NCBI GenBank assembly: GCA_021464415.1
Contig: CM038470.1
Coordinates: 30,437,774 to 30,501,773 of the forward strand
DNA from: Lonicera japonica
Lineage: Eukaryota > Streptophyta > Magnoliopsida > Dipsacales > Caprifoliaceae
Direction: 5' to 3'
Length of the DNA: 64,000 bases
In this document: in pieces, positions 1 to 10,616 of the stretch
Layout: each line of letters starts with the position of its first letter
Position numbering within the stretch: the stretch's first letter is position 1
Program-made: the position numbers and the translations under genes
The notes under the pieces: model-generated
Seen by the model: only the letters and a program-made list of their open reading frames with translations
What the model was told of the DNA's origin: nothing
Databases searched by the model: none

Positions 1-1970
1 GAATGTCTTCAATAGTTGTGTAAAAGTTTTACTTTTTGTGTGTTTTGCACGTGAAATTTTGAAGATTCTTGTATTAGTGCTTGGGTTTTTTTCAATAAAA
101 AGAATTTGGCGTGGTTCATCGTCTTTATCCATTTAACCTCAACATACATTTGCTTTTCATAATTAAGATTTCTTATATACCAGTTTCTACTTTAGAACTT
201 AAATTAAGATAAATTTAATTTGTTCCATGCTTGCTTGGGTGAAGATGGATATATGTTGATATCAATGAAGAACACACAATTTGAATAAAAATATTAAACT
301 TATATAAATATATGCATTTAAGAATGTTTTGTTATGAATAAGCGTAGTAAAAATTGTCCAGTACAAAACTAATTACGCTGTAACGCATTAATTGACACAA
401 CAACGAAAAATATTACACTCTGATTTATATTTTAATATGATAAAAAGCTAAGTTACAGTGAATTTTGATTAAACTTATCGGTGATTAAAATCTAACCGAA
501 TCCATTTTGAAGAGAATTGGCCCAGATTGAGTATTTGGTAACCAGAAAATGTGGATGAAGATGTTGAATGGCAAGAACAGTAAATGGGAGAAGACCAATT
601 TGTTTTAGGTATTCTTTCAGTGACTCTTATTTCCAATCCTGTAATACATTCTCCCTTGTGTGTAGATTTCATTAGCTTTTAAAGCTTGAAGCTAGAAAAT
701 AAATTAAACATACTTGATTGATGTGGGAGGTTTCCCATAGGATAGGGTTACATTAGGGTTTGAAATGAGTGAAAATTATCATAAAGGGTGCACTTGGGCA
801 CTACTTTAGAATTACGTACAACTATCCCTAACCCAGCTCATTTGTACAAGTGGTTATTCTCTATTAGTTATCTTTCAGCTCAGTTATTTTATCTTCATTG
901 GCGACCAACGTTGCTCGGTTGTCTTCCGGCTTTCTCATTTTGGTCGGCAAATAATAATGGTCTTTAGGTGGTTGGCCGGGATAAATATATACTAGTTGGC
1001 AAGATGGTCACTCCCTTTGTAATGGAGTTGAGCCTTTAGACTTTAATTATGGACCAACCAGTAGACTGGATTTTTAAACTAGGCCTTGGCCAAAAGCCCA
1101 TATCTAATTTTTACCTCCCACAAAAATATAGATCAGCACATATTGAAATTCAGTATGTGCTTAAGCAAATTTCTATGCTCCAACAGAATATGGAAGCAAA
1201 TTTCTACAACTCTTTTGCACGAAATAAAAAAATTCTTTGATGGGGATGTGGATGGGGACTTCTTGTGTTTGGATATTGTGGTTGATTCCTTCATTCTTAT
1301 TCCAGTTTTATCTAAAAAGATCTTAACGCAACGGGCTATATCCTTATGATATCCGCAAAGGTACTCTATAATATAGAGTTGTGTTATATTACGGGTGCAG
1401 CGTCTTTTTGAGCTTCCAATATCTTTGAAATTCGATTCAGTTTTTTACAAGTTTTACACAAAAAAGAAAACATCATTTTTGAATCCTGAAATTTTAAAAA
1501 AAAAAATTAAATATTTTTTGTATCAGCCTATTAAAGCGCTACAAAATGTGAGTAATATTTGTCACGGCAAAAATAAAACACTCAACAAATTAATAGTGGA
1601 CTATCAAAAGAAAAGGTAAGCTATTGCTCTATATTTTTAGTCCCTATTTTTTATTTTGGGATAAAATTAATCAATTTTTTCTTTTGTTTTAGTCCCAATT
1701 ATGTCAAAGAATATTTATAGGTTTAAATTAATGCACTATTTGCCGAAAAAGACGGACTAAAAATTCTAATTTCCTTTACTTATTTCTACTTTGCTCTTCA
1801 ATCATATAATCATATTTGGCAAGTCGCAGTCTGAGGATGAGTAGTGCTGTAATTTGATTATCTCCTCTCACCACAAAACTTGTTCAAAACAAATCCCCAC
1901 CATTCTCTCCAGATGGCCAATAATAAACAAATTTTCAACTTCCATGTAAAAATAGTAATAATCTCATCCC
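1..1970. other. Intergenic stretch, no gene recognised
   Basis: AT-rich non-coding sequence left of the arabinogalactan gene. The open frames here are short, have no recognisable motif and show no splice-consistent extension. Around 1635-1765 two arms containing AGTCC and GGACTAAAAA face each other, which may be a decayed foldback element. Nothing else is supported. Confidence 0.6.
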
Positions 1971-1976
1971 ACCCTC

Positions 1977-1984
1977 TATAAATT
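1977..1984 (+). promoter_or_regulatory. TATA box of the arabinogalactan gene
   Basis: TATAAATT lies about 160 bp before the start codon at 2145. Initiation about 30 bp downstream would give a leader of roughly 135 nt. No upstream ATG in a good context was seen between it and the coding start. Confidence 0.65.
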
Positions 1985-2144
1985 TTACATCCCTCTCTTC
2001 ATCATTTTTCCTCATCCCTAGACATTGCAGTGCTTCTCTAAGTCTTATCTTAGAAAAGTGCTGCAGACTCTAGGAACAAAAAATTTAAATTTACTTTGAA
2101 TAAAAGGGAAAAAAAAAACACAAATCAAACCAACCCGAATAAAA

Positions 2145-2588
2145 ATGGCACGTCAAATGATTGTTCTTGCTCTCGTCTTTGTTGCCCTTGTTGGGTTGGT
2201 CTCTGCAGATGCACCCACAAAATCACCGAGTGGATCGCCCAAGACATCCTCTTCCCCTGCGGCAGCGCCCTCGAAGGCAACCAGCGCACCCACCTCCACC
2301 CCTAAGTCATCCTCAAAGGGAACTGGAAGCTCGCCTGCTGCCACCCCTACATCATCTGATGCATCTTCCCCATCCACTTCTGAAAGCAGCAGCACTAGCC
2401 CTTCCTCCTCCCCTGAAGCCGAGCCATCATCTCCACCGGCTCCTGATAGCGAGTCTGCTGCTACCACTTCTACTGCCGATGCACCCACAGCAACATCTGC
2501 CGAGGCACCCAGCCCAAGCAGCGCAACTACGCTAAAGTTTTCTTCTGTCGCCAGTGTCGCTGTTGTCTTTGGTTTATTCTTTTACTAA
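2145..2588 (+). CDS. Classical arabinogalactan protein precursor
   Basis: Single-exon gene for a 147-aa cell-surface proteoglycan backbone. Residues 1-21 (MARQMIVLALVFVALVGLVSA) form a secretory signal peptide, with likely cleavage before Asp-Ala-Pro. Residues 22 to about 125 are almost entirely Pro, Ala, Ser and Thr with dispersed SP, AP and TP pairs, which are the usual sites of proline hydroxylation and arabinogalactan addition. The last ~20 residues are hydrophobic and follow a small-residue stretch, as expected of a GPI-anchor signal. The family acts at the plasma membrane and cell wall. Codon use is GC-richer than the flanking DNA, which also creates long open frames in the other frames and on the other strand. 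The start was chosen because it begins the signal peptide. The class is sure; which member it is cannot be told. Confidence 0.93.
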   Translation: MARQMIVLALVFVALVGLVSADAPTKSPSGSPKTSSSPAAAPSKATSAPTSTPKSSSKGTGSSPAATPTSSDASSPSTSESSSTSPSSSPEAEPSSPPAPDSESAATTSTADAPTATSAEAPSPSSATTLKFSSVASVAVVFGLFFY

Positions 2589-3909
2589 GAACATTTTTGT
2601 GGATTGTGTTGAAGTTTACTTTTTCTACGTTTTACGAAACATTTAAATCTCTGGAGCTATTTTGTTCGGGTTCTTGGTTTGAATGGAAAAATATGATGCA
2701 TTATATCTGTTCTAGTTTTATTTAGCAAGTGTTCGCCCTTTTCACATGATTTGCAGTATTTCCTAAACATAATTGGCTAGGGGTGGGGATGCTTTGTAAT
2801 TAGAACTATCACAATACATAAATTAACTTCACAATTTTTTCATCAAATGTTTATATACTAAGTCGGTTATATCGTACCCTTCGTAAAAACAATTTTGCGA
2901 TATACAACAATAAGTTGCAAAGGAATGTTCCTATGAATAATTTTATTCATTCTCCAAGAATGGTTTGTTAAAATACCAGAATTATTTTTCAATATTGATT
3001 TGTAAAATAAAAAATTTGGGACAATATTAAAAATGAAAATAGAAGGAGATTCTCCATATATATTACATGCTTTACAGCAACAAAATAGAAGTTGAGCCAA
3101 CTTTAAGTTCTTGTAAATATGTTTTGATTAAGAGACACAAGTTCTTGGTAGAGATTATCTTTATAATAAATAAATAATTTTTACAAAAACATTCAAACCA
3201 AAAGTTGGTGTAATAAAAATTTGGTAGTCTTAAATATACCCACAATTTTATTCTTCTCACCCAGGTGTGAGAATACTTTCTCCTTAATCCATTTTCAACA
3301 AAAACTTTCAACTCACTCCAGTGGTGAGGTAAGTTTTCTAAAAGCACAAAAATAAATATACGGATGTTAAAAGTAAAACTTGCGTGGCTTTAATAATAAT
3401 AAAAAATGAATTATTTATAATCTAAAATCTTAAACCTACCTCAAATAAAAAAAATCCTTCACATAAGAAAATTGAATTATTATAATCTATTATATTTAAA
3501 ACCTACCAAAACAAATATTCAAATTCAAAATTCAAAAAAGACTATAAATAAAGAAACTATTTACCTTAATTAATAAAATAAAAATAATAAAATAATAATA
3601 TGGTCTTCATTTCCATTGCATAAAATAATAAAACTCACATATTATATAAACAAGTATTAACTACACTTCTATAGAGCGAACCAATAAAACAAAGTGCATT
3701 TCAACTTGTACCTAAAAAAATGATGGATTAATCATTGTGCCAAATTTGAGTTACATAATAGAAACAATGAAACCAACGTATTTTATAAATAAGTAACAAT
3801 TACTCTTTCTTAGTTCTTCGGTCCGACGAAAAAATTAGTTTAACATGTAACCCAGAAAAATTTAATATATACATCAAAAGAGAATGGTGTATCTCATAAT
3901 TATGATACA
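2589..3909. other. Intergenic stretch after the arabinogalactan gene
   Basis: The first ~150 bp is probably 3' UTR. The rest is AT-rich with no convincing coding frame. The reverse-strand frames at 2867-3347 are short, Phe/Ile/Leu-rich and unlike any family I know. Confidence 0.6.
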
Positions 3910-4344
3910 CTAGTTAACAACCCGTGCGATGTACATGTGTTTAATAAACATGTAATTTTAGTAGCACGTGTCTTAATAGTTTTGTTAAATAATTGACTTA
4001 AATATGTTGTGTACAGAGAATACAATATATATTAATCCAGATTAAAATTAATTTTACAACTTTTACTTTGCTATTTTCAAGAAAACATTAATTTCAATCT
4101 AATAACGGTTGATAATACAATTCATTTGCTATGGCAAATTAAAAATAAGACTATTAATTTTGACACGTTTAAAAAAAACAGTATAATAAATAATGCTACT
4201 TCCAATATTATAATAATTATTATTATTTTATTATGCATTAAGAATATAAAATATCAATTAATAAGTAATTAATGTTATTACAATTAAGAATATAAGAAAA
4301 ATAATTAATGTATCTACTTCTCCCATAATACTATATAGTATAGA
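3910..4344 (-). mobile_element. Short Helitron-like element
   Basis: On the minus strand the element begins TCTATACTATATAG, the common 5' terminus of plant Helitrons. It ends GCACGGGTTGTTAACTAG, a 3' terminus with CTAG and a degenerate subterminal hairpin. Flanking bases are A before the TC and T after the CTAG, as expected of insertion into AT without target duplication. It is 435 bp and has no Rep/helicase coding, so it is non-autonomous. The call rests on the ends alone. Confidence 0.55.
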
Positions 4345-4553
4345 TAATTATAATAAATAATATTATTATTTACTAAGGTGAATAATTAATTATTTATTAA
4401 AGTATGGTATTAAGTGTGTTATTTATTGCCTAATTAATTAGTAAATAATTAAAGAGACACATGTCAAATTATAAATAAAAAATGTATTAATATTTTCACT
4501 TCTTCCATTTTATATATATATATATATATATATATTTGTTTTTGTTTACACTT

Positions 4554-4655
4554 CTATTTTACATATATACTATTAGATTTGAATACCTTTACACAGTCCA
4601 ATAACTATTTTATATATATACTATTAGATTTGAATACCTTTACACAGTCCAATAA
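4554..4655. repeat. 51-bp tandem duplication
   Basis: Two adjacent copies of a 51-bp unit containing CTATTAGATTTGAATACC, nearly identical and so recent. They sit in AT-rich DNA next to TA dinucleotide runs (about 4511-4535 and 4676-4700). Confidence 0.85.
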
Positions 4656-5238
4656 GCAATAATCGGAAAAAAAAATTATATATATATATATATATATATT
4701 AATTATAAACCAAAATATAAAGAAATTGCAGTAATGATTAACCTTACCTAGCTAGCATATAAAGTACCAGTTAGAATATAATAATTAACAAACTTAATAA
4801 TAAAGTGAAAGTACGTGAAGCAAATTCGCTTAGTCGAAAATATTGAAGGCAATAGGCACCACCATCCTGGTTTAGAGATACGCAATAATTTATTTATTTT
4901 AAAATTGTTTTTGATCAGCTTGTTTCTTTTTCTTTTTTTTCTATAATTTTTTTTTCTTTTGTTTGAGTATAGAGAAGCTAATTATTATCTGAATTATATT
5001 CTGTTGGCTATAGAATTGCAAAATATAAACAAAAAAATGTTACCAAAATGAAGTAATAAGGAAATACTGGGTTGAGTCGTGAACTAAGTTACTCTTTTTA
5101 AGACGTGTTCAAAATTTATACTAGTAGTTTGGAAAGATCACGCCAACCTCAAGATACAACAAGTTCATAATTCCCTTTGTTTTGATTTTCCTTGCACGGT
5201 GGGAAATTGAAAAATCAACTCCTTTCATGACTTGCCCG

Positions 5239-6175
5239 CATTACAAGAATTTTACCTTTATATGACTGTTTTTAAAATTAACTTTATGTTAATTTTGAAA
5301 AAAGAGTCATTTAAGGTAAGTTTTTTGGTTTTATTGACCCTTTTTTGGAAAAAAGTCATTTTCGTTAATTTTATGTTTGTTTTTGACAAATATAATCATA
5401 AAAGGTAAAAATATTCTAGTGCTACGAGAATTTTAAAAATTTGAGTTATATATATATCAAATAAGAAAAAAAGGTTCATATGTATATTTTTAAATATTGA
5501 ATGGGTCGCTGAATCGAGAAAGAAAAAAAGTTTTAAATTAAAGTAAAGGCTTATGTTTTGAAGAAAAAGAGAACCATAGTAATAAGAAATAAAATTAATT
5601 AGTAACAATAAAACTACAATAGTGTTACTTGGCAAGGTGGTTGTGTGCTTTTTGTTGTGTTAGTTGCTTGTTGAGGTACGAATATTGAGTCATGCAAGTA
5701 TTAGCTTTTATTTTCCTTTTGAAAGTGATATATATGACCTTTTTTATTTTTAAAATAAACGTTTTGTGACTTTCAACCTTATGAAATTTTTTCATTACTA
5801 GAAAAACAGCCATAAACAAGTTTTTATGACTCTTTAAAAATCATAGAAGGGTTAAATTCTTTTATTTTTCTTTTAAAAGTAATAAATATGACATTTTTTG
5901 TTTTTAACATAAACTTTTTGTAACTTTCAACCTTATGACATTTTTTCACCACTAGAAAAACAGTCATAAACAAGCTTTTATGACTTTTTAAAAATCATAA
6001 AAGGGTTAAATTCTTTTATTTTCCTTTTGAAAGTGATAAATATGACCTTTTTTGTTTTTAACATATTTTTTTTGTAACTTTCAACCTTATGACATTTTTT
6101 CACCATTAGAAAAACAGTCATAAACAAACTTTTATGACTGTTTAAAAATTATAAAAGGGTTAAATTCTTTTAGTG
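5239..6175. mobile_element. Non-autonomous CACTA (En/Spm-like) element
   Basis: The 5' end reads CATTACAAGAATTTTACC. The 3' end, reverse-complemented, reads CACTAAAAGAATTTAACC. These are CACTA-type terminal inverted repeats. The 3-bp sequence CCG occurs immediately outside both ends (5236-5238 and 6176-6178), the TSD length of this superfamily. Subterminal arms carry repeated ATGACTGTTT and AACAGTCATAAA motifs in both orientations. At 937 bp with no transposase frame, it must rely on an autonomous element elsewhere. Confidence 0.85.
5700..6140. repeat. Three tandem ~156-bp units inside the CACTA element
   Basis: A unit running from TTTTATTTTCCTTTTGAAAG through ACTAGAAAAACAGTCATAAA to ATCATAAAAGGGTTAAATTC occurs three times in direct orientation, at about 5705, 5860 and 6015. 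Each unit contains a terminus-like ACTAGAAAAACAG motif, so subterminal transposase-binding sequence has probably been multiplied. Confidence 0.8.
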
Positions 6176-7662
6176 CCGAAATCGGTAAACTATTTTTGCC
6201 AGAGGCAAAAAAAAAGTTTGAAAGAAATTTTTTCGAAGCTTAGAGAGATGGAAGACGATTGGAATTTTTGTGTCTTTTTTGAGGAAGGAGACTAAGTTTT
6301 TAAACAAAAAATCTTTCCATTCAATTAAGGGAGAGAAAAATGTGAAGTGGGAGCTATCCGAACCAAACGGCTTAATCGACTAATGTCAAGATCTTTTTTC
6401 AAGTTTCAAATTCAAAATTCAAAAAATAATTTTATTTTTAATAAATAAAAATTTTCAAATAAATTTTGTCTAAAAAAAAATATTTTACTGGATTCAGACC
6501 GGGCCCGAATCGATCGACATACGTGTAATGGACTACACCATCTAAGTCGTTGCCCGGTAATGCACTCTTAGCAAAACTCATCCTTATAAGAATCTATGAA
6601 TAATTTCACATATCTTTTATATGGGATTTAAGAATACACGTAAAGTTACTTACTTTAGTTTCCTTAATTTTATTTTTTTTTCACAATATGCTATATCTCC
6701 AACATATTCATATGAAGTGCTGAGGTCTTATATATTGGTTACACAGAAACAATCCAAAATTCCTGTCAGTCTCACAAACAACAACTAAATACAAACTGAA
6801 GTTTGTTTTCGTTTGTGTTCTGTTTTTCTGCTTTTTTCTTTCCCTTTAGACACCAAAAAAAAATACAAATTGAAGTTGAAGACGGGAAAAACAAAATATT
6901 TGTACAGTGAAAGCAAACAAACAGTTCTACCCTACATTTGGGAATCCACAAAAAACGAATGAAAAACAACTAAATCCAAAAAAAATAAAAAATTGGAACT
7001 CGCAAAATACCTCCGTCTCAAAGAAAGAGCTGACTCACTCTTCAAGATGCGTCTTAAATTAGTATTCTAATTTTATTTTTTAGAACGTAATCATATGCCA
7101 ATAAAATTAATTGTATAAACATTCATTAGGTTATGAGTAGACTGAAATCATGCGTTTTTAAAAAGGTATTCGACTAAAATTTAATACATAAAAGTCACAA
7201 GTAAGTACACAAAAGCATCCAGTAAGTCCATTAATACTGTGCTTCTGCCATTCAAACTAGGATATCAAAAATTGACAGCCTATTTTTTTGCAAGGACTCA
7301 GTAAAAATAGGTTAAACTAAAATCGAGTAACAACAAACCAAATAATATTACAGTCATGCAGTCATTCGTAAACAATCCAATGATGCATATTGAGCGAATT
7401 TAACAAACATACTAGCACACAAAAACAATATTTTGAGTAAAATTTTAAAACTTTTCAAAGTCTTTGCAATTAACAAAAATTTTGACAATAACAAATTCGA
7501 ACACGATCTCAAAATAAGCAATCAATACACAATAGAGAACAAATCAAATTATCACATTGTAAAACAACATAGAAATCAAACAAAGGACTCGGTGAAAATA
7601 GAATAAACCAAAATCCGTTAATTTGAGTTTTGACTTTTGTAGGGTGAGAATAATAAAAATAT
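6176..7662. other. Intergenic stretch, no gene recognised
   Basis: AT-rich sequence between the CACTA element and the long-TIR element. The reverse frame at 6772-6969 is of low complexity and not convincing. No repeat boundary could be defined. Confidence 0.6.
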
Positions 7663-7954
7663 GAGTCTATTTAAGAAGAGATAATGGGTTATAAGGTCTC
7701 GATCCGTAATGTTTTATAACTTTAAGGACGGACTCATGTTTAATAAAAGGAAGTAGTACTAATTTCATAATTTGGTTTTACAATAAGGACACTTTTCATA
7801 ATATTAATTTATTTTAAGGAAAATGATAAATGTTGATGGACAAAAATACCCCCAACTAAAAAGTTGATGTATCCTTCCTTCATGGCTAAGGAACCGTCAC
7901 CTCCTAATCCTTTTTCTTCGTCGGTTTCGATCGGCAAAGAGATGATGATGTCAG

Positions 7955-8036
7955 TACAACAGGATCTCCAAAGACGAACTCAAACCAGGCGATCACATTT
8001 ACTCTTGGCGTAAAGCTTACGTCTACGCTCATCACG
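7955..8036 (+). pseudogene. Captured exon fragment of an LRAT/NC-domain gene
   Basis: Frame 7955-8035 reads Y-N-R-I-S-K-D-E-L, then KPGDHIYSWRKAYVYAHH, and ends at a G|GT donor-like junction. This matches the start of plant NC-domain (LRAT/H-REV107-like) proteins, whose conserved opening is PGDHIY-W with a downstream YxHHG catalytic-type histidine motif. Two in-frame TGA codons lie just upstream. The next exon (IYVG...VIHF type) does not follow; intron-like sequence leads straight into the palindrome array. It is an isolated exon copy inside the long-TIR element, not a gene. Confidence 0.65.
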
Positions 8037-8345
8037 GTTCATTCTCATTTTCAACTTACTAGAATCATTGCGTTTTTTTTTTTACTTCAAATAGTTGATT
8101 TGAGTTTTTGTTTGTTGCTTTAATTTGGCTATTTTGCGGCCATAATTAGCTAATGCTTCAACACTACTTCCTCTAGTTACCAGATTTGAATCCTTTCATG
8201 CTTTTAACTTAAAACAGTTGATTCTCTGCATTTGCTTCATCTGTTTGTGGCTTCAATTCGTCAATTTTGTGGTTATTATCAACTAATGCTTCATCGAATC
8301 TCTTTGTCTACGTTTTTCTCTCTCATTTTGCAAGAACTTTGTGCA

Positions 8346-8795
8346 GGTGGTGCTAAAATGCATTTAGCACCTTTTGGTTATGCATTTAGCACCTTTTGGT
8401 TATTGTTCAGAAGGTGCTAAATGCATTTAGCACCTTCTGGTTTATGTCCAGGTGGTGCTAAATGCATTTAGCACCTTCTGGTTGTGCATTTAACATTTTT
8501 TGGTTATTATTCAGAAGGTGCTAAATGCATTTAGCACCTTCTGGTTTATGTCCAGGTGGTGCTAAATGCATTTAGCACCTTCTGGTTGTTGTGCAGGTGG
8601 TGCTAAATGCATTTAGCACCTTCTGGTTGTGCATTTAGCATTTTTTGGTTATTGTTCAGAAGGTGCTAAATGCATTTAGCACCTTCTGGTTGTGCATTTA
8701 GTATTTTTTGGTTATTGTTCAGAAGGTGCTAAATGCATTTAGCACCTTCTGGTTGGTGTTCAGGTGGTGCTAAATGCATTTAGCACCTTCTGGTT
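8346..8795. repeat. Array of perfect palindromes (minisatellite)
   Basis: About eight exact copies, plus degenerate ones, of a 22-bp perfect palindrome centred on ATGCAT with left arm GGTGCTAAATG. Some copies extend to 30-32 bp palindromes flanked by CAGAA/TTCTG. Units are about 41 bp. They are separated by short linkers such as TTTATGTCC, TTGTTGTGC or half-copies with ATTTAGCATTTTTTGG. Each unit can form a perfect hairpin or cruciform and is its own reverse complement. It is not coding. Confidence 0.95.
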
Positions 8796-9287
8796 ACTGT
8801 TAGTGTCATAATGAGCGTGAGACATTATAAAGAAGGGGTATTAGTATCTTTTTTGTATAGTGTCCTTAATTTACATAGCTTATTTTTAGATGTCCTTTAT
8901 AATTACATTATTATTAGAATGAGCCCTTATACCTAATTGCCTCATTTAAGAACACCCTAAATTTTCAACTATTATAATTTTACATGATAATTTCACCTAT
9001 TTTAATTTTACATGATAATTTCACCTATTTTTAAATTAAATATTATGATGAAACTTATTATAAAGATTATCTTCACCAAGTTTTATGAAAATACTCATCC
9101 ATTTAACTATTAAATTAAATTTCATTATATGAAATTGGACCTTAGAAAATATTCAGAGGAGCGAAGTCCAATTATACACTATACAAATCAAAAGTAACAT
9201 TGATCCAGGTTATAATTATGGTTAACATAAAAACCTCACCCCATAATACCAAAGTAATAATTCCACTTAGTTACGACTTTAATTTAA

Positions 9288-9552
9288 GGTGATGATATTG
9301 ACACCCCCAATATTTCTTAAAAACACTCTTACTTTTCATTCGGTTCTTGACAACTGAGTAATGTGTATGTTACTCAACTGTGAAAGATCGAGTATAAACT
9401 TTATAATGCCTTACTCGGTTGTTAAGGACTGAGTATATAGGATTATACTCGGCCCACAAAAACCGAATAACAGACATCTTATTCAATTGTCAAGAATCAA
9501 ATGAAAGTAAGGATGTTACCAAGTATTATTGAAAATGCCAATATTACCATCC
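9288..9552. mobile_element. Foldback MITE with 9-bp target duplication
   Basis: The termini GGTGATGATATTGACA (left) and GGATGGTAATATTGGCA (right, reverse complement) form inverted repeats. Homology continues inward through arms containing TACTTTTCATTCGG and TACTTTCATTTGATT. The 9-mer TTAATTTAA flanks both ends exactly (9279-9287 and 9553-9561), as for Mutator-type elements. Related copies lie at about 10040-10300 and 54713-54972. Confidence 0.85.
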
Positions 9553-9561
9553 TTAATTTAA

Positions 9562-10600
9562 CATTATTTCCAACTAACAACTTTAATAAACACCGTAAAT
9601 CTACAACCCCTTGTAATCAATGCCAAAATCCAATATGAATTTTTTTTGTGAAGACAGATCCACTAATTATAATCAAATGCAAAACCACAGTCCACATTAA
9701 CCTCTAATAATAATTCTGAATAAAATAATTTAACACATAAGATAAATGATATTTAATTTACACAAACTATTGGTGCAGTCCAATAACTACTATGATGCAA
9801 TGGTAGTGCAATGTGACAAGTAATGCTTTTAGATAAGGCAAGTGGGTAGGGCCAGAAACTGCAGACAACAGCAGAGTGGATCTTTCTCTTAATAGGAACA
9901 CTTCACATGCCTCTCTGACATTAAGCCAATTGCTGCTTTTCTATGTAAATCTTCCCCTTCTCTTCTTTTCCTTATTGATTCCCTTAACCGTCCTTTCATT
10001 CTTACGCACAGCTTTATTTTTTAATTTTTTTTTATCAAAGTAAAGATATTAACATTTTAAAAATATTTAGTAATACTTTTAATTTATTTATTTTTGTCAT
10101 TTGCAACATAATAATATTGTCTACTATTTGGTTTTTACAAATTGAATATAAGTATATATATGTTCAATTCTAGATAATTGAATAAAATATAATAAAATAT
10201 ATATTTAATTTTTAACAACCGAATAATTAATACATTACTCATTTATAAAAAAACTAAAAAAAAAAAAATAAGAATATTTTCAAGAAAGATTAAGGTGGCC
10301 AAGATCTCTACCCGTCAACTAAAATAAACCCTCAAATTTCTCTTGATAATACTAGTTATATATATAAAATATTTGATAATGCCCTCGCTCTATACTCTAT
10401 GTTGCACTTATCTCTCTTTACATTTTTTTTTTAACATTTACTACAATTTAATGCTAATTTATACACAAACTCCCAAGTTATTTATATACGGAGACAAAGA
10501 GAATCCAAACAAAGCCCATCACTCCAACCTACCTCATCATCATCGTCTTCTCGTCCCCCTCCGTATGTTTCTCTCTCCTCTTTAGAGAGAGAAAGTGAAG
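9562..10600. other. Intergenic region and promoter of the 154-aa gene
   Basis: Contains a diverged relative of the 9288-9552 MITE at about 10040-10300, recognised by shared AATTTTTAACAACCGAATAAT. This is followed by the promoter and leader of the gene starting at 10617. The leader (about 10500-10616) is pyrimidine-rich with CATCATCATCGTC. No clear TATA box was chosen. Confidence 0.5.
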
Positions 10601-10616
10601 AAGAACCCGAATAAAT

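Larger units (their letters stand above)
7663..8957. mobile_element. Long-inverted-repeat element, possibly Pack-MULE-like
   Basis: The two ends are diverged inverted repeats for about 70 bp. The left arm (7663-7738) contains AATGGGTTATAAGGTCTC. The reverse complement of the right end contains AATTAGGTATAAGGGCTC. Spacing is similar in both arms up to ATAAAGGAC/TTTAAGGAC. Long arms around a captured gene fragment and repeat array resemble Mutator-like elements that carry host gene pieces. No clean 9-bp target duplication is visible, so boundaries and class are tentative. Confidence 0.4.

Noticed and set aside
2153..2535. Long open frames overlapping the arabinogalactan gene, including one on the minus strand
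   Set aside because: They are shadows of the low-complexity Pro/Ala/Ser coding sequence and lack any family features.
8346..8795. CRISPR-like array
   Set aside because: This is plant nuclear DNA, the spacers are not unique sequences of constant length, and the repeats are self-palindromic minisatellite units.
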